Program-made: the position numbers and the translations under genes
Part shown: piece by piece, positions 10,882-21,663 of the stretch
Layout: every line of letters begins with the position of its first letter
Numbering within the stretch: position 1 is the stretch's first letter
The notes under the pieces: model-generated
Told to the model about the DNA's origin: nothing
The model's database searches: none
What the model saw: only the letters and a program-made list of their open reading frames with translations
Source of the DNA: Symsagittifera roscoffensis
Taxonomy: Eukaryota > Xenacoelomorpha > Acoela > Convolutidae
Assembly (NCBI RefSeq): GCF_963678635.1
Contig: NC_087067.1
Location: forward strand, 1,548,001 to 1,612,000
Length of the DNA stretch: 64,000 nucleotides
Direction: 5' to 3'

Positions 10882-12200
10882 GTGTATGACAATCCTGAGT
10901 ATGGGTTATAAAATGTGATGTAACCAATTGTCTTTTTGGTATATCTGTCGTATTTGTATATTACTTCAGTTGTTATAAATGGTGGTGGTAGGGATTGAGC
11001 TGTTATATTTGGTGGATTTAATGGATAGGGATGTTGAGTAATGTTGTTTAATTTAACCGTGATTTCAAATTTTAATTGTAGACTATTCTGTTGGAGTATT
11101 TGGATGTTATGAGCACGAATGTCTTCGTGAATGTCTTGTCTATATTGTAGTCTATTTAGTGCCCAATTGTGGAGTCGGTTACTTTCTAGGTGTTGTCCAA
11201 ATAATGGTGGAGGTGCTGTGAATGTATTCCAGTCTAGTCTTAAAGGAATATTTGTTGATGATTGTTCTCGATATCTAGCGTCGAGGTTATTTGGGAAATT
11301 TAAGTTAAAAGGTGGTGGTGAAATCTGGCTTATTGATGGTGTTGATGGTAGTGATAATGTTTCTGGTAGTGATGAGGATGTTGTTGTATCCGTAGAAATA
11401 TCTATTGGATCATTGACTAAATTTAGTTCACCTTGTGTGAATGAATGTGTTGTCCAATATGGTAGTCGTGATGCTTGGTTTGGGGGATTGAAGGGATTTT
11501 CACGTATTTGTTCAGATGTTGGTGTTGAACCTAAGTAATCTGATGGTAGGCTTGAGGTGCTACGTTGTGAAAGAAGCGTAGGGGTTTCTGGTAATATACC
11601 AATGGGGTTTTCTGGAGTATTTTGTGATGGGGATTGAGGTATATCAAAATGAACTCGGGGAGTTTGAAAATTTCTGTTTCGTCGAGGATGTATAATTTGT
11701 CTATTTATTTCGACTGTATTTTGGTTTTGACTAGGATTTCTTATTCTACTTAATTCTTGTGGTAGTGTTGGGTATAAGTTATATGTTGGTTCGCTTAGAG
11801 GTGCTTGTCGTTGAACTGGTTCTAGTGGTTCTGATAAGCGAGCGTGTCGTTCTTCAAAGGTATATGGGTTATCTTGAAAAGAAATTCGTGTAGATGTTTG
11901 AGGATTTTGGGTAGTTGAAGGTGTTGTTGGGTTATCTTGGGATGATGTCGGTGAAGACTGACTTTGTGACTGTTGAGTAGCAATTTTTGATAGCTTTTTT
12001 GGTCTATTCTTTTAGTGAAAAAGTTTATGTTTATTATAGTATTCTTCTAAAAAAAGAATTAGGAGAATTGTTGCTAGGGCGAATGTGATGATTGCTTTTT
12101 TTATACATTTGCATATTGTCAAGATGAGGGATGATAGAAATGTTATAAAAATTACAAATAGTAAAAAAATATCGGTTCTACTAAAAATGGTTTGTATCAT
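10869..12200 (-). CDS. ORF3, membrane-anchored Pro/Ser/Thr-rich protein, ATG-poor
   Basis: One minus-strand frame runs from an ATG at 12,200 to a TAA at 10,869-10,871, interrupted by a single in-frame TAA at 12,012-12,014. The first 62 codons encode two hydrophobic segments. The roughly 380 codons after the TAA contain no ATG at all, so a start-based search misses them. That part is rich in Pro, Ser, Thr and Asn; its C-terminal 130 residues are more structured (NNLDARYREQ...LNNITQHPYP). The 3' end overlaps the env start. Either the TAA is a mutation or readthrough site, or the long part is joined by splicing to an upstream start. No family is recognised. Confidence 0.6.
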
Positions 12201-12977
12201 TTAGATAAGTTTTGTGAATCGTACCTGTGGATATAGTCAATAGCTTTTGAAAGTTGGAGGTATAGTTCAAATAGGGAATAAAAAATTTAAAAAATATTGC
12301 AAAAAATGATTAAGATTATTACAAAAGATTCAAAGATATCAAAAAGAAATATTATAAAAGTTTTAAGTATCGTAAAAAATTGTTTGAGGTTTGTGATAAT
12401 TATAGTGACTGATTGAGAGAAGAGCATTTACGAAATGACTTCTTGATCGAATATTTTTTGTTGTTTGGGGCAATTTTCAAGTGTGGTCGGATTATTTATT
12501 GGTTTTTTGACAAGTGGGTTGAGTTTTGTGAAAAATTGTTGGGGGCAATTTTTATGGTGATTGGGAGGTCTTCTTTGTCTTTATTTTCATTTGTCAAATG
12601 ATCTGGGGTATTTTTGAGATTTTTATACTTTAGGCTAATTAAAATGGTCGTTCTTTTACTTTAGGCTAATTTAACATATTTGTTTGGGGGGTATTTGAGG
12701 GCTGAGTTGGGGAAATATTGTTGATCTTTGGTTTATTAGATAAGGGAGGGTTATGATATTATGGTGATATTTGTTTTAGTTGTCAAGTTGGAGTGGTTTG
12801 CTTATTTTTGACCTGGAGGTCGTAAAGTTATAGTTATAGATATGCTAGAGAAGGTGACGGATTGGATGAATTCTATTGGCTAATTATGAACTAGAATCGC
12901 TGCGTGTTTGTCAGCATGTTATTTTGAAAAATGAAAATTCAAAATGTTTCAAAGGTCTAAGATTGTGAAATACAAAA
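12201..12977. other. Noncoding gap between pol and ORF3
   Basis: About 780 bp without a usable frame on the minus strand. By position it could hold splice acceptors for the subgenomic mRNAs of ORF3 and env. A/T-rich tracts are present but I cannot name a site with confidence. Confidence 0.45.
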
Positions 12978-15900
12978 TTAAAGTTGTTCTTGAAATTCGA
13001 CTTTATTTAATATTTTAGATTGTGGGATGAATAATTTATAATTTTTACGTGGTTGATTTCTAAGTCGTGAAGACTCTCTATGTTCTGATTTGTCGATTTG
13101 TTCTTGGGGTATTATTTGTTCTGTCATTTTTCTATTTTTTCTTTCTTTTTGAGATGTATTTTGATCTAGATTTTTTGTATTGTTTTTTGTGGTGGTTGAT
13201 TTTGTTATTTGGTTTTTGAGGTGAAAATCTTTTTGTTCCTTTGTTGTATTTTCCGTATGTGGGTTATTTTGAATAACTTTTAAACCTGTAAAAGAATATA
13301 ATTGAGTTAGTTCGCGGAGTGCGTATTCTTTTGGATAATAAGGTAATAGGTTATTTCGGTGTTGAACGATTTCCTTTTTGTCTGAGTCGGTGATTTTATA
13401 TGTGACATCAGTGGGTTTTGCAATTATTTGGTATGGTCCTTTACGAAGGGGTTGTAATTTCTTAGAAATTCCTTTTTGAGTATTAAAATTGGGTATTAAA
13501 ACAAATGTTCCAATTTTTAAATCGGAGGCTGGTGTAAAGCGTGAATTTATTTGTCCATTAATGTTTTGCCTTTGTAACAACTTTTTTGTTACTTTTTGGT
13601 AAATTTCATTGTGTTTTTTATCTCTGTTTAAAATCCATTCGGTGTGTGTACCGGAGGCTAATTTAAGAATTTGTGGGTGATGAAACTGATCTTCATCGTG
13701 TGTATGTAAAGGTAGGTTATAACAAATTGAGTCTTTATTTGGTTGACAATAACCTTGTGCGTTTTTATGAGAGTTTGCTGTAAGCATTATTGGTTTGCGT
13801 GGCTTTTGGTTAAAAACCATTTCATATGGTGACATTCCTAGAGTTGTCGTGATTTGTGAATTATATGCTAGGGGAAAAAATTTTACATCTGCTGACCATT
13901 CAGTATATCTTGTATCATTTCCATTGATGATACATCTAAGATATTCTTGTAGTGAACGGTTCATACCTTCGACTAAGCCGTTTGTCCAAGGTGCGTGAGA
14001 TGTACGTGGTTTGTGTTTGATGTTATATAGATGACATAGTGTGATAATTTCATTATTTATGAATTCTGTACCGTTATCTGTAACTAAAATTTCTGGTAGT
14101 CCGAATTTAGCTATCCAGTGTTCATAAAGCGTTGTGTAAGCGTAATAAGCGTTACAATGTGGTACTGGGTTAAGTGCTACATAATGTGTAAATGCGTCAA
14201 CAATTACCATAATGTAGGAGTTTCCTTCTGATGAGGGTGAAATTGGTCCTTTAGTATCAAATGAGATACGGTGGTTAAAGTACAAACTTTGTCCTTTAAA
14301 ATCTTGTTTTTGTGCTATTTGTTTTTGATTTGGATAAGGTTTATTTAGTTGACATACTATACAATCATTGCATAGTACTTTTATCCAAATTGGTACATTT
14401 GGGAAATAAAAGTTTTGTATGAAATTTGAATAAGTTTTCTCTGATCCAGAGTGTCTTTTAATATTTTGTGTATGTGAAATATTAAAAGCTATAAGAATCA
14501 TACTTAAAGGGAAACAGGGAACTGTAGATTCATTTAATTTGTATTCTAGAAGGTCTGTGTTTTCGTTAATTGTTGTATTATTGAATTTTCGAAAATATCG
14601 GAGGAGTGTTTTTTTTCCTAAAATAGTTGTATCTGCCTTGACGGGTTTAGTTTTATATTTGTGCCATGATTTTAGTTGTCTAATTACTGGGTCAAGATTT
14701 TGGTATTGTTTCAATGTTGAAATTGTAATTGTTTCTGTTGGGGGGAGAAAAATGTTTGCAATTTCTAATTTAGATAAAGGAATTGTATCAAGTGGGTCAT
14801 GGAGGTCAAATACTTGATTTATTGTGTTTTTTGAATCGTTTGTTTGTGGTCCTGATAAATTTATTTTATCAGTTAGGTTTTCTTTTTCAATTAATGGAAA
14901 AAGGTCTTTTTTATGCGAGTGTTGTTTTACTCTTTTTTGTTGGGTGTTTTTTTTTATCCATTGTGAGTATGGAATTGGTTTAAAAGTTGATGTTCCAAGT
15001 AGACCAACTTCGTAGTGGTTATTTTGACAATCTAAATAAAGTGGAAAGTGTTGTAGATTATTTATCTGTGATTGTTCAACGTCAGTTTTTACTGCATATT
15101 TGCATTCTAGTCGGGGTGATGTTTCGTTTTCTGCAAGGTAGAATTTTATGTTTTTGGGTATTTCTACTGTAGTTTTACGTGTAAGTAATTCAGGTGGTGT
15201 ATTTCGACTTAATGTGTCTGGTAATGCAAGATTTTTTCCTGCTGTCCAAACTATATGTAAGTTTGGAAATTTCATTAGAATTAATTGAAATCTGTAAACT
15301 CGGTGATTTGGGTTGGATTTTTGTGTGAAGAGAAAAATGATTGGTTTGTGATCTGTGAATAGAACTGTTGGATGTTTTGATCCAAGTATCAGAAATTCAT
15401 ATTCTGTAATTGTATAGATTATGGCTGTACATTCTCTCATTAGGGTTGAGAGTGTTAGCTCTGCTTGAGTGAATGATCGAGAATTTGCTGATATAAGGTT
15501 CATTTTGTTTGTATCATTATGTGATTGTAATAACGCTGCGCCGATGCCAAAGTTCGAAGCATCGCACATTGCGTAGAATGGTTGATTTGGATCTGGAATT
15601 GTATTCGAAATTTGTTTTAGAAGTTTTTTAATTTCTTCAAATCGAGCTTGATGTTCTGTATTCCAATCAAAATTATTTTGTTGTCTAAGTATATTATAGA
15701 ATAGTCTTAGGTATAATTGCATTTTATAGACATATTTACTTAAAAAATTTAACATTCCAAGGAATTCTTGGATTTTCTTTTTGTTTGTTGGTGGTTGGAG
15801 TTTCTGAATAGCGTCAATGCGTGATTTTAATGGAGTGATTGTTTTTCTTTCTATGTTATGTCCTAAGAATTTTACTCGTGTTAAAAAGAAGTGTGATTTA

Positions 15901-17831
15901 TCGGGGGCGGCCTTCAGATTTTCGTTCTGAAGTATTTGGTGATATTGTTCTAAAACATTGAACATTTCTTCTTTAGTCTGTGATTGCATAAAAACATCGT
16001 CTAAATAGGTGATTGCTTTTTTCTTGAGTATTAGTGGTCGAAAAATTTTGCTCATAAAAGCTGAAAATGCTGCTGGTCCTATGGATATTCCATAGAATAA
16101 GCGGTTGAATTCATACTGTTGGTTTCCAATAACAAATTGTGTTAAACGTCGCGATTGTTCATCTAATGGCATTTGATTGTATGCACTATTCATATCTGCG
16201 GTTGTAAAGTATTTTCCGTTTATTTTTGTTAAAATAACTTGTATTGGTTCAATAGGCCAATTACACTTTGATTCATCTATGAGTGAGTTGAGGTATCTAG
16301 CGTCGAGAACGATTTTTAATGATTCTCCTTTGGCTAGAATGATAACAGGGTTGATAAATGTGTTACCTTTTGGTTGTTCTTCTTTATTTACTGGTGATAT
16401 AATGTTGTATTGTTCTAAAATGTCGAGTAATCTGTTCACTTTATCGTGTAAGTGAATTGGTACTTTACTTGCTCTTTGTTTTTTGAAAACTGCGTCTGGT
16501 TCTAATGAGAGATGTAGTGATGAGCTGATTTTGCCAACATCAAATTTGGATGTTGCATAGACTGATGAATATTTGATTAGCTGTTTGGCTAATTTATCAA
16601 ATTCGTCTTGTGTTATTTGTGAATGTTGGAAGTTAAACATTGTTAAAAATTTCTGTTGATTCTCTGCGTAGTTACTTATGTTGAATGTAGGTTTGAAATA
16701 TGGGGTTTTTGTGAAATAATCCGTATTTCTTTTTTCGTTACTTATTATATTATTTATGGATAATTCTTCATTAAGAATTGTGGATTGACAATTATCTAAT
16801 AATTGGAGTATATTATTTACGCGATATGCTTTTTCGTGTATTGGTGATATTGTAGCGTTGGTTTCGCAATAGCCTAAAAGTCCTAAAGGTAATGTTACTT
16901 GGTAGGGTGTATTGTTGTATACATGTAGAGAAATAATATCTGAATTCGAGTTTTTCAAATATTTTATGGATGAGATTGTGATTTTGAAAAATTTATGGAT
17001 AGGTTTGAATTCAAAATCTGACATATAGAGTTGTTGTTTGTTTTGTTTTTTATCATATTGGTGAACTTGTTTTATTGAAAAATTATATATGTTTCCTGAT
17101 AGTGGTTTCAGGTGTTTTCTTTGTTGGTTATATATTGGATAAAATTTTGAAAAGAATGGTGGTTGTTTGTTTAATCTTTGAAAAAATGTTAGGGATGTGT
17201 CTTTTGTTTTTGTGTATTTATCTTTGATTAGTATTTTACTGTTTAATATGTTGATTGTTGGTATATATTTAGAGATAAATGGTATTCCAATGATATTGTG
17301 TTTAATATCAGTGATATGGAATATTTGTTTAAATGGTTTAGTTAAAATTTTATTTTGCTCCATTGTTCTTGTGGGGAGAAGAAATAATTGAATTTTTCCA
17401 TACTTTACCAATGTTGATCCTTGTGCTGTTGCTAGTTTACTGGAGGTTTCAAGAGGTGTTAGCTTTGGGTGTAAGGTTTTTATTTCATTCCATGTGGGAA
17501 TGTTTATTATATTTGATTCTGCTCCTGAATCAATTAAAAAATCAATTTCAAGATCTGGTGGTTGAAATTCTTTGCTTCTTGGACTTTCTAAAAGAAATGG
17601 TTTTGTACAAATTTTTTCTTTGGGTTGTTCTTTTTGTATGTTTTGATAGATGTGATTTGTATTTAAGCATTTTGTTTTGTCATTTTCATTGGATTTATTT
17701 GTAGTGTTAATTTCGTTTGTTTCTTGTGTTGTTTGTGTAGAATGGATGGGTTCAATATAATAATTGTGAAGGAGTTCTAATTGATTTTCATATATATGTG
17801 ATGAAAAAGGTTGTTCATATATAATAGGTTC
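12978..17831 (-). CDS. pol: Pol polyprotein (protease, RT, RNase H, integrase), Ty3/gypsy
   Basis: An open frame of 1,617 codons directly after the gag TAG, in the same frame as gag. Order: aspartic protease (LIDSGAES, catalytic Asp codon at 17,531); reverse transcriptase with TYLDDVF near 16,000; RNase H starting CDASNFGIGAALL near 15,540; an HHCC zinc domain (H...H...CNDCIVC, about 14,340-14,470); an integrase core with Asp in IVDAFTH, Asp in TDNGTEF and Glu in NGLVEGMNRS; then a GPY/F module (LRKGPYQIIAKP). The order RT-RH-IN and the YLDD box place it in Ty3/gypsy. All catalytic residues are visible and there is no internal stop. There is no ATG before the protease, so it must be made by suppression of the gag stop. 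Confidence 0.93.
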   Translation of the reverse strand, partial: EPIIYEQPFSSHIYENQLELLHNYYIEPIHSTQTTQETNEINTTNKSNENDKTKCLNTNHIYQNIQKEQPKEKICTKPFLLESPRSKEFQPPDLEIDFLIDSGAESNIINIPTWNEIKTLHPKLTPLETSSKLATAQGSTLVKYGKIQLFLLPTRTMEQNKILTKPFKQIFHITDIKHNIIGIPFISKYIPTINILNSKILIKDKYTKTKDTSLTFFQRLNKQPPFFSKFYPIYNQQRKHLKPLSGNIYNFSIKQVHQYDKKQNKQQLYMSDFEFKPIHKFFKITISSIKYLKNSNSDIISLHVYNNTPYQVTLPLGLLGYCETNATISPIHEKAYRVNNILQLLDNCQSTILNEELSINNIISNEKRNTDYFTKTPYFKPTFNISNYAENQQKFLTMFNFQHSQITQDEFDKLAKQLIKYSSVYATSKFDVGKISSSLHLSLEPDAVFKKQRASKVPIHLHDKVNRLLDILEQYNIISPVNKEEQPKGNTFINPVIILAKGESLKIVLDARYLNSLIDESKCNWPIEPIQVILTKINGKYFTTADMNSAYNQMPLDEQSRRLTQFVIGNQQYEFNRLFYGISIGPAAFSAFMSKIFRPLILKKKAITYLDDVFMQSQTKEEMFNVLEQYHQILQNENLKAAPDKSHFFLTRVKFLGHNIERKTITPLKSRIDAIQKLQPPTNKKKIQEFLGMLNFLSKYVYKMQLYLRLFYNILRQQNNFDWNTEHQARFEEIKKLLKQISNTIPDPNQPFYAMCDASNFGIGAALLQSHNDTNKMNLISANSRSFTQAELTLSTLMRECTAIIYTITEYEFLILGSKHPTVLFTDHKPIIFLFTQKSNPNHRVYRFQLILMKFPNLHIVWTAGKNLALPDTLSRNTPPELLTRKTTVEIPKNIKFYLAENETSPRLECKYAVKTDVEQSQINNLQHFPLYLDCQNNHYEVGLLGTSTFKPIPYSQWIKKNTQQKRVKQHSHKKDLFPLIEKENLTDKINLSGPQTNDSKNTINQVFDLHDPLDTIPLSKLEIANIFLPPTETITISTLKQYQNLDPVIRQLKSWHKYKTKPVKADTTILGKKTLLRYFRKFNNTTINENTDLLEYKLNESTVPCFPLSMILIAFNISHTQNIKRHSGSEKTYSNFIQNFYFPNVPIWIKVLCNDCIVCQLNKPYPNQKQIAQKQDFKGQSLYFNHRISFDTKGPISPSSEGNSYIMVIVDAFTHYVALNPVPHCNAYYAYTTLYEHWIAKFGLPEILVTDNGTEFINNEIITLCHLYNIKHKPRTSHAPWTNGLVEGMNRSLQEYLRCIINGNDTRYTEWSADVKFFPLAYNSQITTTLGMSPYEMVFNQKPRKPIMLTANSHKNAQGYCQPNKDSICYNLPLHTHDEDQFHHPQILKLASGTHTEWILNRDKKHNEIYQKVTKKLLQRQNINGQINSRFTPASDLKIGTFVLIPNFNTQKGISKKLQPLRKGPYQIIAKPTDVTYKITDSDKKEIVQHRNNLLPYYPKEYALRELTQLYSFTGLKVIQNNPHTENTTKEQKDFHLKNQITKSTTTKNNTKNLDQNTSQKERKNRKMTEQIIPQEQIDKSEHRESSRLRNQPRKNYKLFIPQSKILNKVEFQEQL

Positions 17832-17834
17832 CTA
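17832..17834 (-). promoter_or_regulatory. Gag stop (TAG) in frame with pol: candidate readthrough site
   Basis: The gag frame ends in GAT TAG GAA CCT and the same frame continues open through the protease and the rest of pol. There is no overlap or slippery heptamer. This is the arrangement of gammaretroviruses and some gypsy elements that make Gag-Pol by stop-codon suppression. Confidence 0.6.
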
Positions 17835-20800
17835 ATCATTTTCAACTGCTATCATATTTATGGAGATAGTGTTTTCTGTATCACTTTCTGATTCTGATGA
17901 TTCACAGTTTATTTGATTCAGTTGTAGTTCGTTATTTCCTGTGTCATCAATACCTGGAGGGTCTGATGTTGTTTCTGGATTTGATTGTACTTGATTTATA
18001 TTTCTTTGATGTTTAGGTGTACTACTTCTATGGCGATTATTAGAATTATTATAATGGTTATTATTCCTGTGTGGTGATTGGGAATAATTTCTATAACGAT
18101 TATTATAACTTGAATGTCGATTTTGTGAATTATGTCGTGATCTGTTTTGATAATTATTGTTTGGTCTGTTGTAGTTTGATCTATTATATGAGTTATTCCT
18201 TGATCGATTGTTCGGGTAATTCTGGTTTCGGTTGTTTGAATAACTTCTATTCCGATTATTGGAGTAGTTTCTATTTCTATTGTATGATGAATTTCGTGAT
18301 TGATTGTTTGGGTAGTAATTATTTCTTGATTGGGAATTAGATCTAGAAACAAATCGTGTTGCATTTGAATTTGATCTGGAGTAGTTATTTCTACTATTTT
18401 GTCTATTGTAGTGATTTTGTGACGAATTTTGTGTATTTCTTCGTTCTGGCGATCTTCCTCTATAACTTGAGTTATATGGTGATTGATTTCTCGTGTAGTT
18501 GGTATTGTTCGGTAGTGGTTTTCCTGCACTGTTGTTGCTGTACACAGTTTTGTTCGGTAGATTTTGATCTTTTTTCATGTATTGATAGAATGATTTATTT
18601 GGTTCTTTATATTTTTGAGGTTTATTTTGATTGTCTTGCTGTTTTTGTCTACATTCAGAAATACTATGTCCGTATCGTCGGCAATAATTACACCATTTTT
18701 TGAAAGATGGTTTGCCTTTAAAGTTTGGGTGTTTTTCGTAAATATTAAGTATTTCAGTGATTTTTTCAACGAGGTCTGTATCTGATTCCTGTATATTGTT
18801 GATATTTGTGGTATTTGTTTCGATTCGGTTAACATATTGTAATTTCAGATTTTCTGTTTCTTCGAGTTTCATTGTGATTTCTGCTTGTTCTAGTTTGTCT
18901 ACTAGTTTTTGAAAATCTAAATCGGGTTCTCGAATTGAAGAAGGATGGGATGCTCTCTTTTTTATTGCTATTTTTCTTAATTGCGGTGTTAAGGTCATCA
19001 TTAGGATTTCTGTCATCTTTGTGTTTTTATAGTCATGTGTATTTAATGAATATGCTTTTCGAACTAGTGTTTCGATGCGTACTGCTAATTACTTGATGGT
19101 TTCATTTGGTAATCTGCGAATTTCATTACATAAAACTCTTTGTTGTTGTTTGTTTCTTTCGGAGTCAAACATTTTTGAAAATTCTTGTGTAAATCTCTTC
19201 CAATTTGATTTTATTTCTAGAGGCAATACTAAAAACCATTTTTGGGCTGCGCCGTCTAAAGTTGTTTGTATCAACGCTGTGCGTCGATGTATCCAGTTTT
19301 GATGTAGTGGCGTATTAATTGGTTCAGGTCCTATATTTAAAATCAAATTTGCTGTTACTGCATTTAAATAGTCTTCTACAGAATATTCAGGGTCTGTTCC
19401 TGTGAATACCATTAAAGGTTTATTTGATGTTATTGATGATCCACCCATAAGGTATGGATTCATTGTCATTTGTAATGATTCTGCTGCATTTGGCATTTGA
19501 GAAAAATTTGAAAGTTGATTTCTTGTTATTTTGTGTTGTTGAAGATAATATGGGAGTGGTATTTCATTTTGCATTTTCGTCGGTTGATACGAGTGTGTGA
19601 TCATTGGGTTTTGTTGTTGAATTGGTTGAAAATATTGTGTATTAATTGGGTTTTGTTGCTGAACTGGTTGTTGATTTTGTGTATCTATCGGTTGTGGAGA
19701 AAAAATTCTATGATTTGTATGTGGTTTCTGTACTCCTTGTCCACGATATTCTTGATTATATGGTGCAAATATATCTGGTTGTAAAAAATCATCATCTGAG
19801 GATAAGTAATCCATTTGATAAGATGTTTGTTTTTTATTTTTATTTTGTTGAAAAAATGGATAGTTTTCACTACGATCCTGTGAAGGATGTAAATTTGTTT
19901 GAAAATTTACTGAATTAGTTTGTGCTATTGGGTTATCCCAGTTTCGAGATCTTGTATAATTATTAAAATTTTTTCGTGGGGGATAATTTGTTTTTGATGG
20001 ATGTGTGTAATTATAATTATGTTCTGCAAAATTGATTCTAGTGAACGTTTTACGTGTTTTTGACGGTATTGTCATGGGTCTGTATGTCTGATAATCCATG
20101 TGTGAATATTTTGGGGCAACCGAAGGTTTAACGGTTGATTGTAAGGTTACCTGTGTTTGTGAAGGGTTTGTATTTCTTGGTGTTGTTAAATTTGGACGTA
20201 TCGGTGAAATACTTTGTTGTGTAGTTGTTGTGTGTACGATTTCTTCATTTATGAAGTGTGATGGTGTCTGGATATCTTGTTGAGTGAGATTTCTAGTTCC
20301 ATTGAGGTTTTCATTGTGTATGACTGTGGAGTTTAAACTATTATTTTGCATATCAGGTAAAAATGTATTATAGTTTAATGGTGTTGCATCTATGGTTAAT
20401 GGTATTACTCTTACATAATCTCTTACATAAGATATTGTACTTATTGCTTGACTTGCAATTGATTGTGGGATATTTATAAATGCATAATGAGACCATTCGG
20501 GGTCCCAAACATAGTCTGACTGTTCTGTGATGGCAGTATCATCGTTTGAGTTTTGAGGTCTAAAATTTTTTCTTGCTTGTGAAATTAAATCTAGATTATG
20601 TGTGAAATAATCTATTATAAACCATGCCAATATTTTTTGTAAGTCATGTTTTGTATGTTGTGAAACATCATCTTTAGTGAAATTTTCTTTAATTATATTT
20701 ACAAAACTAGAGAGTAGTGTGATTTCATGTCGTACTCTTATATGTTTAGATGTTTCTGTCGGTGAGACATTTGGGATTGGGATTTCGTTTTCTAATATCG

Positions 20801-21221
20801 AGATATAACTATATATTATTGCAAAAACTTCATTGGTGAATACGGAGTTTGCTCTTTGTGAGTTATGATATTGTATGCTTTTTATATATTCTGAGAATAC
20901 TTTTGAGAATTCTAAATCAAGGTCGTCTGTTTGAATTACATATTTGCTGTGATTCTGGTTTGGTGAGCTGAATTCTATGGAGTAGATTCCGTATTGTTGT
21001 GTTAAGTTGCATATATCTTTCAAATAGTGATCGATAATTTGTCTTTTGATTTTTACATCTGGCAACTCTGTTTTACATGGACTGATTCCGGGTTCAAACA
21101 AATTTAAGAGTAAATTTTTGCAAAATATATGCTGTCCTCTATCAGTGGTTGCATCTACGATAAAGGGGAAGATATCATCATCATCTGGACTTTCTTCACC
21201 TGGGGTGTGTGTTGAGCTCAT
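17832..21221 (-). CDS. gag: Gag polyprotein with one internal stop
   Basis: One frame from ATG 21,221 to TAG 17,832-17,834 (1,129 codons), interrupted once by TAA at 19,089-19,091. The N-terminal 600 residues are Asn/Gln/Pro-rich. The capsid region of the retrotransposon gag type straddles the TAA: W-rich segments (NWIHRRTALIQTTL, AAQKWFLVLP, WKRFTQEFSKMF) precede it and the LAVRIETLVRKAY helix follows. A CCHC zinc knuckle, CNYCRRYGHSISEC, lies near 18,670. It is followed by an Arg/Ser/Asn/Tyr-rich basic tail likely to bind RNA. The reading on both sides of the TAA is continuous, so it is probably a nonsense mutation of a sense codon. This gag is much longer than the usual 400-600 residues. 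Confidence 0.85.
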
Positions 21222-21663
21222 TTTTTCGTTTGATGACTGTTAATATGTAACTATCGATGTGTCTAATTGGTTGATTCCAATTGTATAAGTGTACTGGTTT
21301 GTGTTTATATTGTTTTTTTATTCTTCTTTTTCCTCTTTTTGATGAATTTGAAGTTGTTTCTGAGTCGGAAAAATATAATTGATCGTGAATGGGGCAATTT
21401 TTATCTATAGATTCTTTTAATTTATAAAGTTCGTCTAAACTGCTGGTTTCTGATTCTGAAAATGCGTTTCGGTTTTTGGAAAATCTTTTTCGTGTTATTG
21501 GTCTTTGTTTGGTTATTATTTTTCTTTTTAATGTTTGTCGTTTTGTTCTGATATATCCAACTGTTTGTGTATGAGGTGTGATTACAAGATCGTATTTTTT
21601 GTTATCTATTTCACAATTGTGTAAAACGATTGTTTGTTTATTTCCTAGGTTTTTAAATGACAT
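21196..21663 (-). CDS. ORF1, small basic protein upstream of gag
   Basis: An ORF of 155 codons at the 5' end of the giant gypsy element. The protein is strongly basic: runs such as TKRQTLKRK and KRGKRRIKKQYKHK flank a Ser/Glu-rich acidic stretch. Its end overlaps the gag ATG (21,221) by 26 bases in another frame, so it may act as a leader ORF that controls gag start, or encode a nucleic-acid-binding accessory protein. Codon and base use match gag. No known family is recognised. Confidence 0.55.
   Translation of the reverse strand: MSFKNLGNKQTIVLHNCEIDNKKYDLVITPHTQTVGYIRTKRQTLKRKIITKQRPITRKRFSKNRNAFSESETSSLDELYKLKESIDKNCPIHDQLYFSDSETTSNSSKRGKRRIKKQYKHKPVHLYNWNQPIRHIDSYILTVIKRKNELNTHPR

Noticed and set aside
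17832-19091. Variant genetic code in which TAA/TAG are sense codons
   Set aside because: Pol (1,617 codons), env, the transposase and the SET and JmjC genes contain no internal TAA or TAG, and their ends fit standard stops.
16177-20283. Plus-strand frames of 60-115 codons
   Set aside because: All are antisense to gag and pol of the giant gypsy element, whose minus-strand domains are clear.
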